64,000 nt of DNA from Oxynema aestuarii AP17 (lineage in GTDB: Bacteria; Cyanobacteriota; Cyanobacteriia; Cyanobacteriales; Laspinemataceae): the NCBI RefSeq assembly GCF_012295525.1, contig NZ_CP051167.1, forward strand, positions 2,294,001 through 2,358,000, written 5' to 3'. Shown in pieces: positions 35,742 through 45,095 of the stretch. How positions within the stretch are numbered: the stretch's first letter is position 1; each line of letters opens with the position of its first letter. Below the pieces are notes generated by a model. That model ran no database searches. It saw only the letters and a list, made by a program, of their open reading frames with translations, and was not told the origin of the DNA. Position numbers and translations under genes: made by a program.

Positions 35742-37316
35742 TTACGATAGTGAAATTTTATAATTATTTTTTGTTTTATGTACTTTAAATTTAGTGGATG
35801 TTTTAAAAAAGTTGATAACTTTTTTACCCATACCTAACTTTTCTAACACCGAACTGAGTGATTTATTGTATCTTTTATGAAATTCCGTTCCAATAATGGA
35901 TAGATCGACAGTTTTTTCAGATTGCTTTTGTCTTAAAGAGATAATAAGTGTCTGCAAAGCCTGTTCTAAGTCGGATTGTGAAGAGATATGAGTCGATTGT
36001 GTGGAGTTTGAATTGACATGGGAATCGGCGGACTGTTTTTGTTGTGATTTGTTTTGAGACTGTAGATAGATTCGGTAAGGATTGACTGATTTATCGAGTC
36101 TAAATTCCGCTCGCTTTTCGCAGAATTTAGATAAATTTTTAGCTAATTTCGACTCTTTAACAAGATTTCCTACACTTTGACTGTAGATTGCTCGAAATTC
36201 AGTTCCCAATTCAATCAAATTCATCGGGGAATTCGGCGATAGTTTCTGACGATCGCGGATAATTGTAACTAAAGCTGTAGCTAAATCGGCTTCAGTTTTA
36301 AATTGACCCGCTTGAGTTACAGTAGCTTCCTTTTCTTGTTGTACTTTTTGACTGTTATTTGAAGAAACTGTTTCCGTCGTTGGGCGATCGCCCCCCAAAC
36401 TTCCCTGTTTGGCAATGTATTTTTGTATATTTGCAACTGAACGCTCTAAAGATGAAAGCGTTTTCTCAATCTTCTCAATCTTTGAATTTTGAGACTCTAA
36501 TTTCTGTTGAACTAAATCAATTGACTCTAATTTATCTTCAATCGGCTCGTAATCTTTTAAAGAATAAGTTTTAGTTTCGCCATGATTTAGATGTTTGAGG
36601 GTAATGCGATCGCCCTTAATCCCTACCTGATAAACGATCGCCCCTTGATTGAGTAATTCATTACATAAATGATCTAATAAACGATCGTTAGAACCAATAA
36701 AAACTTCCTTAAGTTGGCGATCGCGAATCGATAGCGAACTGCCCATCGCGATCGCCTTTGCATCCGCCCCATCTTTCCCTTTGGGAACGTGAATTAATTG
36801 ATATCCGCGACTGTAAAGCTGTCTGTCCCAATCTCCCAGAGAAGGATTCGACCAATTAGCAAAAGCGATTTTAACTTCTAACGGGTAAGCCGCTCGATCT
36901 TCTAAAAACCGATCGGTATTTTGATTGATTTTTAAATTTTCGGCATCGACTAAAATCATAGAAATTGCTCGTGGTTGCTCGCGATCTTCCAGAGATTCGC
37001 TGAGTTTTTTAGCAATAACCTCAAATGATTTCGTCTGAATAAACCTATTTTCAAAAAACTGCTCTAATTTCCGAGAGAGATCGAACTCGTCTTGTCGAAA
37101 GATCGGATAAGCGCGATCGTCGCCAGTCACGAGATCGACGATCTCACTCTCTACTTTTTGATGGCCGTTGTTATCTTCTAAATCCTCAAAAAATTCACGA
37201 CTTAGGTCAACTTCAACTTCTCTTCTTCCATCTTCCACTGGACTGCAATCCTCCCGAAAACACTTTAAGGAATATTCGCACGCCGTGCCTTTTATTCTCT
37301 GAGTTTTGGAACTCAA
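35742..37316 (-). CDS. NYN-domain nuclease-like protein with two LOTUS/OST-HTH-like domains
   Basis: 524 residues. Residues ~118-235 form a NYN (PIN-like) domain with acidic residues in the expected places: Asp124 ('MILVDAENLKI'), Asp185 ('KGKDGADAKAIAMG') and Asp211 ('IGSNDRLLDHL'). A coiled coil follows (~258-300), then a polar linker and two similar ~75-residue modules (~345-420 and ~452-524) that look like LOTUS/OST-HTH winged helices ('IELGTEFRAIYSQSVGNLVK', 'SIIGTEFHKRYNKSLSSVLE'). NYN plus LOTUS suggests an RNA-binding ribonuclease; the layout recalls eukaryotic MARF1. The ~115 N-terminal residues are unrecognised. The gene is AT-richer than its neighbours and stands alone. Confidence 0.8.
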   Translation of the reverse strand: MSSKTQRIKGTACEYSLKCFREDCSPVEDGRREVEVDLSREFFEDLEDNNGHQKVESEIVDLVTGDDRAYPIFRQDEFDLSRKLEQFFENRFIQTKSFEVIAKKLSESLEDREQPRAISMILVDAENLKINQNTDRFLEDRAAYPLEVKIAFANWSNPSLGDWDRQLYSRGYQLIHVPKGKDGADAKAIAMGSSLSIRDRQLKEVFIGSNDRLLDHLCNELLNQGAIVYQVGIKGDRITLKHLNHGETKTYSLKDYEPIEDKLESIDLVQQKLESQNSKIEKIEKTLSSLERSVANIQKYIAKQGSLGGDRPTTETVSSNNSQKVQQEKEATVTQAGQFKTEADLATALVTIIRDRQKLSPNSPMNLIELGTEFRAIYSQSVGNLVKESKLAKNLSKFCEKRAEFRLDKSVNPYRIYLQSQNKSQQKQSADSHVNSNSTQSTHISSQSDLEQALQTLIISLRQKQSEKTVDLSIIGTEFHKRYNKSLSSVLEKLGMGKKVINFFKTSTKFKVHKTKNNYKISLS

Positions 37317-37510
37317 ATCATTGTTTTAGATATTATTTTAGATAAAGAATGAGGGTGAAAAACCCGCCATATCTTCAGCGTTATGACATCGAGGCACTAT
37401 GCTTAGGAGTTGAGTATACTCGATCTATAAGCGATCGCGCCAATGTTCATCCTCCACACCTTCCGGGATAATAGAAGTACAAACCCGATCGAATCCTTCA
37501 ATCCCAACAC

Positions 37511-39022
37511 ATGGCTAGAGACTTACGCGGATTTCTCCAATTCCTCGAACAACGCGGACAATTGCGGCGAATTTCCACCCCTGTCGATCCCGATTTAGAA
37601 ATTGCCGAAATTTCCAACCGGGTCTTACAAGCAGGCGGTCCCGCCTTACTGTTTGAAAACGTCAAAGGATCCGATTATCCCGTCGCCATCAACTGTCTGG
37701 GAACCGAGGAACGAGTCTGCTGGGCCATGAATATGGAAAAACCCGCCGAACTCGAAACCCTCGGTGCAAAACTAGGGATGTTGCAACAACCCAAACCGCC
37801 GAAAAAAATTTCCCAGGCGATCGAATTTGGGAAACTCCTGTTTGACGTTCTCAAAGCTAAACCCGGACGTAACTTTTTCCCTCCCTGTCAGGAAGTTATC
37901 GTCGAAGGAGATAACTTAGATTTAAACAAAATTCCGATGATTCGACCCTATCCCGGCGATGCGGGACGAATTATTACCCTCGGATTGGTGATTACGAAAG
38001 ATTGCGAAACGGGAATTCCTAACGTCGGCGTTTATCGCTTGCAGTTGCAATCGTCCACGACCATGACCGTCCATTGGTTATCCGTTCGTGGGGGGGCGCG
38101 TCACTTGCGCAAAGCCGCCCAACAGGGCAAAAAATTAGAAATTGCGATCGCCCTCGGAATCGATCCCTTATTGATTATGGCCGCCGCCACACCAATTCCC
38201 GTGGACTTGTCCGAATGGCTATTTGCGGGACTCTACGGCGGTTCGGGGGTGGCGTTAGCGAAATGCAAAACCCTCGATTTAGAAGTCCCCGCCGATGCCG
38301 AATTTATTTTAGAAGGAACGATTACCCCCGGGGAAATGTTGTCCGACGGTCCGTTTGGGGATCACATGGGGTATTACGGCGGCGTCGAAGATTCGCCCTT
38401 GATTCGCTTCCACTGTCTGACTCACCGCAAAGATCCGATTTACTCGACTACGTTTAGCGGGCGCCCGCCGAAGGAAGAAGCAATTATTGCGATCGCCCTC
38501 AACCGGATTTACACCCCGATCTTGCGCCAACAAGTCTCGGAAATTACCGACTTTTTCCTCCCGATGGAAGCCCTCAGCTATAAAGCGGCGATTATCTCCA
38601 TCGATAAAGCTTATCCCGGTCAAGCCCGTCGCGCCGCCTTGGCGTTTTGGAGTGCGTTACCGCAATTTACATACACGAAGTTCGTGATTGTCGTCGATAA
38701 AGAGATTAATATCCGCGACCCGCGTCAAGTGGTGTGGGCGATTTCGTCGAAAGTAGACCCGAGTCGAGATGTTTTTATTCTGCCCAATACGCCGTTTGAC
38801 ACGTTAGATTTTGCCAGTGAAAAAATTGGTTTGGGCGGACGCATGGGGATCGACGCAACCACCAAAATCCCCCCGGAAACCGAACATGAGTGGGGGGAAG
38901 CCCTCGAATCCGACCCGGAGGTGGCGTCAATGGTCGATCGCCGTTGGGCGGAATATGGGTTAGCCGATTTAAACTTGGATGAGGTCAATCCCAATCTCTT
39001 TGGGTATGAAATTGGGTCTTGA
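37511..39022 (+). CDS. ubiD: UbiD-family decarboxylase
   Basis: 503 residues, full length for UbiD, which uses prenylated FMN made by UbiX. Motifs include 'GGPALLFENVKGSDYPVA', 'IPNVGVYRLQLQSSTTMTVH', 'LEGTITPGEMLSDGPFGDHM' and 'RAALAFWSALPQF'. In cyanobacteria it is expected to decarboxylate 4-hydroxy-3-prenylbenzoate in plastoquinone synthesis. ubiX is not in view. Family call firm; the quinone substrate is inferred. Confidence 0.9.
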   Translation: MARDLRGFLQFLEQRGQLRRISTPVDPDLEIAEISNRVLQAGGPALLFENVKGSDYPVAINCLGTEERVCWAMNMEKPAELETLGAKLGMLQQPKPPKKISQAIEFGKLLFDVLKAKPGRNFFPPCQEVIVEGDNLDLNKIPMIRPYPGDAGRIITLGLVITKDCETGIPNVGVYRLQLQSSTTMTVHWLSVRGGARHLRKAAQQGKKLEIAIALGIDPLLIMAAATPIPVDLSEWLFAGLYGGSGVALAKCKTLDLEVPADAEFILEGTITPGEMLSDGPFGDHMGYYGGVEDSPLIRFHCLTHRKDPIYSTTFSGRPPKEEAIIAIALNRIYTPILRQQVSEITDFFLPMEALSYKAAIISIDKAYPGQARRAALAFWSALPQFTYTKFVIVVDKEINIRDPRQVVWAISSKVDPSRDVFILPNTPFDTLDFASEKIGLGGRMGIDATTKIPPETEHEWGEALESDPEVASMVDRRWAEYGLADLNLDEVNPNLFGYEIGS

Positions 39023-39075
39023 TCTTCGATTTCGGGAATGGGGAATAGAGATTCCGACTCCCCACTCCCGAGTAC

Positions 39076-40116
39076 TCAAACTCTCATTCCCTGCAAATGG
39101 GCGCGCGGATTGTAGCGACGGGTGGCGCGGATTTTTTCGTAATATTCCCGTTCGGTGGCGCTGAGATCGCCATTTTTCGGGGGGGCGATCGTAATCTTTA
39201 CCAGTTGGTCGCCGCGACCGCCTTTGAGATTCGGCCATCCTTTCCCGCGCAATCGCAGGGACTGACCGGATCGGATTCCCGGCGGGATATTCATTTTCAC
39301 CGTACCGTCCGGGGTAGGGACTTCGATGGAGGCACCCAATACCGCTTCGTCCGGGGTGATGGGGACTTCGCAAACGAGATTGTCTCCTTCAAATTGGAAG
39401 AAGGGATGATGTTGGAGGTCTACGTTTAAGTAGAGATCGCCGCGTTCTTGACTGTAAGGACTGTATTGACCTTTGCCTCGGACGCGAATGCGCCTGCCGG
39501 GTTTAGCCCCTGCGGGAATGCGGACTTCGATGGTTTCGCTGCCGACACTGAGGCGTTTGGTGACGCCGCGAAAGGCTTCGCCGAAGTTTAAGGTAATATT
39601 ACCTTCGCGGTCGAGAGAGGTGCTACTGGTACTGGTGCGATCGCCGAACCCACCAAAATCGTCAAACCCCGTTCCAAAGCCACTCGGGCCGGAATTGCTG
39701 GTGCGATATTTGTAATTCCAGCCGCCCCCGCGACTGCTGCTTCCTCCCCCGACGCGACCGAGTAACTCGTTGATAAATTCGTCAAAACTACTAAACTGAC
39801 TGAAATCGAAGTTGCCAAAATCGACGCCGACGCCGGATCCAGCACCGCCAGAAGGCCATCCGGCACCGCCGGAGGTACTCGCTTGCTTCCAATATTGGCC
39901 GAATTGGTCGTATTTCTTGCGTTTTTCCGGATCGGATAAGATTTCGTAGGCTTCGCTGATTTCTTTAAAACGGGCCTCGGCTTGCTTGTTGCCCGGATTC
40001 ATATCCGGGTGATATTTTCGGGCTAATTTGCGAAAGGTGCGTTTGATTTCTTCGACGCTGGCGTTTTTACTGACGCCGAGGATTTGATAGTAGTCTTTAA
40101 AGTCGGTCGCAGCCAT
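39076..40116 (-). CDS. Class B J-domain co-chaperone (DnaJ/CbpA-like)
   Basis: 346 residues. J domain ~6-72 with the 'YHPDMNPG' HPD motif; Gly/Phe/Ser-rich linker (~80-165); two beta-barrel substrate domains ('[20 protein letters not shown]', '[20 protein letters not shown]', '[12 protein letters not shown]'). No CxxCxGxG zinc repeats, so it is a class B (DnaJ2/CbpA-type) protein. It delivers clients to DnaK and stimulates its ATPase. The start codon region is followed upstream by TTTTAGA tandem repeats. Confidence 0.92.
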   Translation of the reverse strand: MAATDFKDYYQILGVSKNASVEEIKRTFRKLARKYHPDMNPGNKQAEARFKEISEAYEILSDPEKRKKYDQFGQYWKQASTSGGAGWPSGGAGSGVGVDFGNFDFSQFSSFDEFINELLGRVGGGSSSRGGGWNYKYRTSNSGPSGFGTGFDDFGGFGDRTSTSSTSLDREGNITLNFGEAFRGVTKRLSVGSETIEVRIPAGAKPGRRIRVRGKGQYSPYSQERGDLYLNVDLQHHPFFQFEGDNLVCEVPITPDEAVLGASIEVPTPDGTVKMNIPPGIRSGQSLRLRGKGWPNLKGGRGDQLVKITIAPPKNGDLSATEREYYEKIRATRRYNPRAHLQGMRV

Positions 40117-40489
40117 CGATCTGCCTCCTCATCGATATTCAGTTACAGGGTTTTAGGGGTTGCGGGGGTTAGATTTTAGATTTTAGATTTTAGATTTTAG
40201 ATTTTAGATTGGGGGGGCGATCGCGCGCGATCTGTCGGGGACTGGATTGTTCGCCCGTCGCGAGTCGAGGTCGAGTCGCCATTCTACGCTATCGAATTTG
40301 TTCGTTCGGGAAAGTTCGGTTCTTGCACTGGAGAACTAACGCAATTTCCGTACCTGGAGGAGATCGGCGCAAGTAGACAGCGCGATCGCCCGTCAAACAG
40401 GGACGTACTCCCCGGTGCGATCGCGCCTCCTGCGATCGTGCAAACTGGGCGATCGGCAATGCCGTCAATCCAGCTTGCCGACCAGACAA
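40117..40489. other. Intergenic region with short tandem repeat
   Basis: 40168-40208 is a run of about five TTTTAGA(T) units. No gene is seen in the rest. Confidence 0.6.
40168..40208. repeat. Short tandem repeat (GATTTTAGATTTTAG type)
   Basis: Perfect heptamer-like ATTTTAG run. The same motif, in either orientation, lies before gene starts at ~6700-6735, ~35425-35468, ~48433-48479 and ~57862-57898. Confidence 0.8.
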
Positions 40490-41782
40490 TTAGATAATCG
40501 TTCCATCCTTAATCGTGGCATTCTTCAAGACCACCACGATGCCATTGCGGATGTAGAACCCTTCGCTTTCGCGATCGGCCTCTTCCACGTGGTCTTTATT
40601 GATAATTTGCACTTTCCGACCGATGCGAGCGTTCTTATCGACGATCGCGCGGCGGATCGTGGTATTGGAGCCGATCCCTAACGGAATGCGCCCCTCTTGC
40701 AAGCCCGATTGACGTTCGGCAAAGGGTTCGTAATAGTCGCAACCCATCACCAACGCATCCTCGATCGTGCATCCGGCTTCCACCCGCGAGCGAATGCCCA
40801 ACACCGAGCGATCGATGCGACATTCTTTAATAATGCACCCTTCGCCAATAATCGACTCGGTCACCTGAGTATCGAGCAGCTTCGTCGGCGGTAAGAAACG
40901 AGAACGGGTGTAAATCGGCGCTTCTTCATCGTAGAAGCTAAACGGCGGTTGTGGCTGCTTGGTCAGTGCCAAGTTCGCCTCGTAGAACGCCTGAATCGTT
41001 CCAATATCCTCCCAATATCCCTTAAATAAATACGCTTGGACGTTGTAGTCCTTCGCCGAAGCGGGAATAATTTCTTTACCAAAGTCCGTGCGATCGGGAG
41101 CCTCGCGCAACAGGGTATTCATGACCTCTTTGTTGAAGACATAAATTCCCATCGACGCAATATAGGGGTTTTGTTTGGCTTCTTGCTCGCTCAAGCCGAG
41201 GGTGGTGGTATCCACCGCCATTTGCTTGAGGGCGTCCCCTTTGGGCTTCTCGCTAAAATCGACGACCCGTCCGGTGTCGTCGATCTTCATCAATCCGAAA
41301 TCGGAGGCGCGTTTTTCGTCAATCGGCAGCACCGACAGGGTAATATCGGCTCCGGTTTCCTCGTGGCGATTGATGAACTCCCGATAGTCCATCCGATAGA
41401 GGTGATCTCCGGACAAAATTAAATAGTGGTCGATGTCCCACTCTTCAAATAGCCACAAGTACTTGCGAACTGCATCTGCAGTTCCTTGAAACCAGCTCGT
41501 CGGATTGTCCGCAGTCTGTTGGGCGGCGAGGACTTCGACAAATCCTTCGGTAAAGCCTGCAAAGCTGTAGGCTCGGGCGAGGTGACGATTGAGAGACGCC
41601 GAATTGAACTGGGTCAGGACGTAAATTTTAAGGATATCGGAGTTGATGCAGTTACTGACGGGAATATCGATCAGACGATATTTTCCCGCGAGGGGTACGG
41701 CGGGTTTCGCCCGCATCTTGGTCAGTGGGTAGAGACGGGTACCAGCACCCCCGCCCAAAATAATCGCTAAAACTCTTTTCAC
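40490..41782 (-). CDS. glgC: Glucose-1-phosphate adenylyltransferase
   Basis: 430 residues from GTG at 41782 ('[20 protein letters not shown]'), preceded by GAGAGG at a good distance; this matches the usual cyanobacterial length, whereas the upstream ATG at 41836 adds a non-conserved tail. Nucleotidyltransferase motifs '[20 protein letters not shown]', '[12 protein letters not shown]' and '[11 protein letters not shown]' are present, and a left-handed beta-helix at the C-terminus. It makes ADP-glucose for glycogen and is activated by 3-phosphoglycerate in cyanobacteria, tying storage to Rubisco output. Confidence 0.95.
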   Translation of the reverse strand: MKRVLAIILGGGAGTRLYPLTKMRAKPAVPLAGKYRLIDIPVSNCINSDILKIYVLTQFNSASLNRHLARAYSFAGFTEGFVEVLAAQQTADNPTSWFQGTADAVRKYLWLFEEWDIDHYLILSGDHLYRMDYREFINRHEETGADITLSVLPIDEKRASDFGLMKIDDTGRVVDFSEKPKGDALKQMAVDTTTLGLSEQEAKQNPYIASMGIYVFNKEVMNTLLREAPDRTDFGKEIIPASAKDYNVQAYLFKGYWEDIGTIQAFYEANLALTKQPQPPFSFYDEEAPIYTRSRFLPPTKLLDTQVTESIIGEGCIIKECRIDRSVLGIRSRVEAGCTIEDALVMGCDYYEPFAERQSGLQEGRIPLGIGSNTTIRRAIVDKNARIGRKVQIINKDHVEEADRESEGFYIRNGIVVVLKNATIKDGTII

Positions 41783-42125
41783 AAAAAACCTCTCAACAGC
41801 ATCTACTCGGTCAGTGGGTCGAGTCAGCCGTTCCAACCGGGTGGGTGAGTGTCTGGGTCAGACAACGGGACCGTCGCCCTTGACGTTCGATCGCGTTTAA
41901 TTTTCTGATTCGATGGTGACACGGGTCGCTCTGACTCAGAGCCAACGGCTGACGGCAGTTCTCACCTCAAGTGTCCGATCCCCCGGAAAAGTTGACAAGG
42001 GGGTGGCGCATTTTTAAATGGCTTCTCCAGCCCTCGCGAACGCTTTCGGTCGGGGGCGATCGCCCGTCTTGGGTTCATAATAGAGGGGATTGCTGCCCTT
42101 TGTTGACTGAGAATAAGGAGAACCC
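41783..42125. other. Divergent intergenic region glgC/gshA
   Basis: No gene. Contains a CATAATAGAG box ~45 nt before gshA that could be a -10 element. Nothing else recognised. Confidence 0.4.
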
Positions 42126-43277
42126 GTGCTGCTATCGAAAGGCTTCGAGGTCGAAGTGTACACCGGGACGCCTCACGGCGAAATTGTCGGTCTGTCCGAC
42201 AAAATTGTGGCGGCCCTCAACCGATTCGTGAGGGAGCCGGATAGTCGCAATGTGGAATATACGACGGCGCCCCTTTGTCGTTACGAGCATTTACTGTGCG
42301 ATTTGGTGCGTCCGCGTCTGCGGTTGCGCGACTATCTCAAAACGTTGGGGGATTACACCCTGATTCCGGGCAGCAGCCTGTCTTTGGGTCGCAGCGATCG
42401 CTTCTACCGTTCCGATCCGAGCAATCCCTACCATACTTATATCGAGCAAACCTACGGCACGGATGTGGTCACGGCCAGCATTCACATCAATATCGGCATT
42501 GACGACCCGGAAGTGCTGATGCGTGCTTACCGTTTGATTCGGGTCGAGGCGCCCCTTTATTTGGCCTTGAGTGCCTCGTCTCCGTTCTTGGACGGTCGGG
42601 TAAGCGGATCCCATTCGACCCGATGGCAGGTGTTCCCGCAGACGCCCAAACACGTGCCGCTTTTTGAAAGTCACGACCACTTTATTCGCTGGACTGAGGA
42701 GCAACTCGCTGCGGGGACGATGCAGAATGTCCGCCATTTATGGGCGTCGGTGCGTCCGAACGGCGATCGCCGCCCGTACAATATCAACCGTCTGGAATTG
42801 CGGATTTGCGACCTGGTCGGCGACCCGATCTTGCTGCTGGCGATCGCCGCTTTCCTAGAAGCGCGCTTGTTACAGCTCTTTCAAGATCCGGGGTTGGACC
42901 CGCTCCAACGCAGTCGATTGCCCGCCTCCAATCGCGCCGAAGACTTGCTCGCCCTCACCGCCGCCAACGAGGCGGCTGCCGCCCGCACGAGTTTGGATGC
43001 TAAGTTGTGCCACTGGTACGACGGCCAACCCCTCGGCGCCCGGGAGTGGATCGAACAGCTTTACCAAGAGGTGGCCCCTTTCGCTCGCCACTACGGTTTT
43101 GGGTGCTTTTTGTCTCCCGTCAAGAAAATTTTGCGCCAGGGCAATGAGGCCCAACAGTGGCTCGCCCAGATCGATCGCGGTCTCGACCCGGCGCAAGTGG
43201 TGCAAGGCGCCATCCGTCAGATGCACCAACAAGAATTGGAACTCGAAGGGCAGCTCTGTCCCCCTTGGGTGGCCTAA
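42126..43277 (+). CDS. gshA: Glutamate-cysteine ligase, cyanobacterial type
   Basis: 383 residues. Starts GTG at 42126 with AAGGAGAA at ideal distance. 'GFEVEVYTGTPHGEIVGLSD', 'REPDSRNVEYTTAPLCRYE', 'IHINIGIDDPEVLMRAYRLI' and 'RLELRICDLVGDPILLLA' match the cyanobacterial gamma-glutamylcysteine synthetase family (GCS2-like fold). First step of glutathione synthesis in the cytoplasm. gshB is not nearby. Confidence 0.92.
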   Translation: MLLSKGFEVEVYTGTPHGEIVGLSDKIVAALNRFVREPDSRNVEYTTAPLCRYEHLLCDLVRPRLRLRDYLKTLGDYTLIPGSSLSLGRSDRFYRSDPSNPYHTYIEQTYGTDVVTASIHINIGIDDPEVLMRAYRLIRVEAPLYLALSASSPFLDGRVSGSHSTRWQVFPQTPKHVPLFESHDHFIRWTEEQLAAGTMQNVRHLWASVRPNGDRRPYNINRLELRICDLVGDPILLLAIAAFLEARLLQLFQDPGLDPLQRSRLPASNRAEDLLALTAANEAAAARTSLDAKLCHWYDGQPLGAREWIEQLYQEVAPFARHYGFGCFLSPVKKILRQGNEAQQWLAQIDRGLDPAQVVQGAIRQMHQQELELEGQLCPPWVA

Positions 43278-43472
43278 TTGGCAAGGGCGATCGGGGGTGA
43301 AATCGGGACTGCACTTTTCATTCGTCCTGTCAAATAAGAATATCTAATCATTTAAAAAATTCCCGTTCGTATTAAAAATCCCAATCGTTGGGCGGCGGCG
43401 AAGCCAAAGGGCGATCGCCGCATCCCGGCGCGATACGATGAGATTCGTGCGCGAATCGAGAACCAGGAATTT

Positions 43473-43961
43473 ATGCCCCAAGTTGTTCTAGTCAATCCAC
43501 AAATTCCGCCCAATACAGGCAATATTGCCCGAACTTGTGCGGCCACTCAAACCCCCTTGCATCTCGTCGGACCGTTGGGGTTTGAAATCAGCGATCGTTA
43601 TCTCAAACGAGCGGGGTTGGATTACTGGCCCTATGTAGATTTCCACTACCACGAAACCCTCGAAGCCTTTACCCAGTTCCACCGCTCCCTCGGCGGACGC
43701 TGGTTGGGGTTCACCACCGGGGGAAGGGACAATTACATTCATTTTCAATTCCGCGATGACGATTGGCTATTGTTCGGCGCCGAAACCACCGGGTTATCGG
43801 TAGAACTCTTAGCACGTTGTGACGCGACTCTTTACATCCCGATGATCCAACCGGGGGTTCGCAGCCTCAATCTCTCCGTCAGTACGGCGTTAGGGCTTTT
43901 TGAGGCTCGCCGTCAGTTGGGCTATCTCGAAGGAGGCCCGCCGAAACCGCCTAGGGTTTGA
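43473..43961 (+). CDS. trmL: tRNA (cytidine/uridine-34 2'-O)-methyltransferase
   Basis: 162 residues, SPOUT fold typical of TrmL. Motif 1 'NPQIPPNTGNIARTCAATQT', central 'LLFGAETTGL', and the knot 'YIPMIQPGVRSLNLSVSTAL'. It methylates the wobble ribose of certain leucine tRNAs. Start ATG at 43473 gives the standard N-terminus. Confidence 0.94.
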   Translation: MPQVVLVNPQIPPNTGNIARTCAATQTPLHLVGPLGFEISDRYLKRAGLDYWPYVDFHYHETLEAFTQFHRSLGGRWLGFTTGGRDNYIHFQFRDDDWLLFGAETTGLSVELLARCDATLYIPMIQPGVRSLNLSVSTALGLFEARRQLGYLEGGPPKPPRV

Positions 43962-45095
43962 GGGGAAAGCGTCGCGGCGCCCCGGGGTCTCGGTCGAGGG
44001 CAAAGCGATCGCGCTCTAGGAACAATTGGACGATCGCCCCTCGGGTTTTTTCAATACGGTTGAATTTTTTTTCTAGAAATTAAATAAATCGATCTGATGA
44101 ATGACATAAGTGATTTTTCAATCGCCCCGTCATTTCGCTCGAAATACACGGGTGGGCGATCGCCACAAGCCCAAGCCCGTCAGAGGTCGAGCCATCGGAC
44201 AATCTAGTGAAAATACGTAATTACTCCCCAGACTATCCGGAAATAGAGGGACAGACCATTCCGCTATCGATAAGAAATTTATATACAAGAAAACCGGAGA
44301 AGTGGGAGTTTGATTGATAGATTTTAATCATCTCCAGTTCTGGAGAACGATCGTCAAAAAGCTCGATTTTCTAAGCAAAATCAAGGCGTTCGCCCGGATC
44401 GATCGCCGATGGCTTCCGCAATTCTCGGAAGCGATCGCGGGGGATCGTCCAAAGTTGTACGGTTGTGGTTTGAGCGGCGATCGCTTTACAGTCTCCTGTG
44501 GTGCGAACGGCGATCGAATTCGAGATCGAAGTCCAATTTCACCCGATTGAAATTGAGATCGAAATCGAGATCCACGTTCCTCCCCAACCCGGAGATCGGT
44601 TGAGGCTCTCATGAGTTCTAATACCGACAAAAGAGATCCGAGTCATGACCTTGCTCGATCCTGTTGCAGTTAGCTCGCAGGGTAGAACTTGCTAGCAGCA
44701 TGACCCTCGTGTGGGCTCGCAGGCATCGAAATCGGCGGTCGGGTTTCCGTAACGACGGCAACAAGTCCCGCCATATTCATGACCTATACTCGCCGAAAAT
44801 CACTGGATACCTGGCTTGAGTCAGGGTGCTACTCAGTCGAACTTGCCAGTCCGACTGGCGAGAGACAACAATCGAAACCCACGCTAGTTTCACGCTAGTT
44901 TAAAGAACGTAATTATCCCGTTCAGTTTTACCGAAGGATTTAAGCTTGTCTAAATCAAAAAACCAGGGTAATCTTGCCTAAGTATCTTTTCTGTCAGTGA
45001 CTTCGGTCTCATATTGATTGCGATCTCGATCGCAGACGGGTGGTACGCTAATTGACTCAAGGACAGTTGAGCGCTGGTCATTAGGAGGTCGTTTT
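43962..45095. other. Long intergenic leader region before LysM/M23 gene
   Basis: No convincing gene. 44640-45000 contains three copies of CATGACC (44644-44650, 44699-44705, 44778-44784), a GCCAGT-ccg-ACTGGC hairpin near 44845 and a possible long GGCGG...CCCGCC stem (44745-44775). This may be a long structured 5' leader. It does not show the conserved 'AACCCG(A/U)CAGCUAA' core expected of a c-di-AMP riboswitch. Confidence 0.4.

Noticed and set aside
44560-45010. c-di-AMP (ydaO) riboswitch before the M23 gene
   Set aside because: The conserved AACCCG..CAGCUAA core and the GGGGGACC-type segment are absent.
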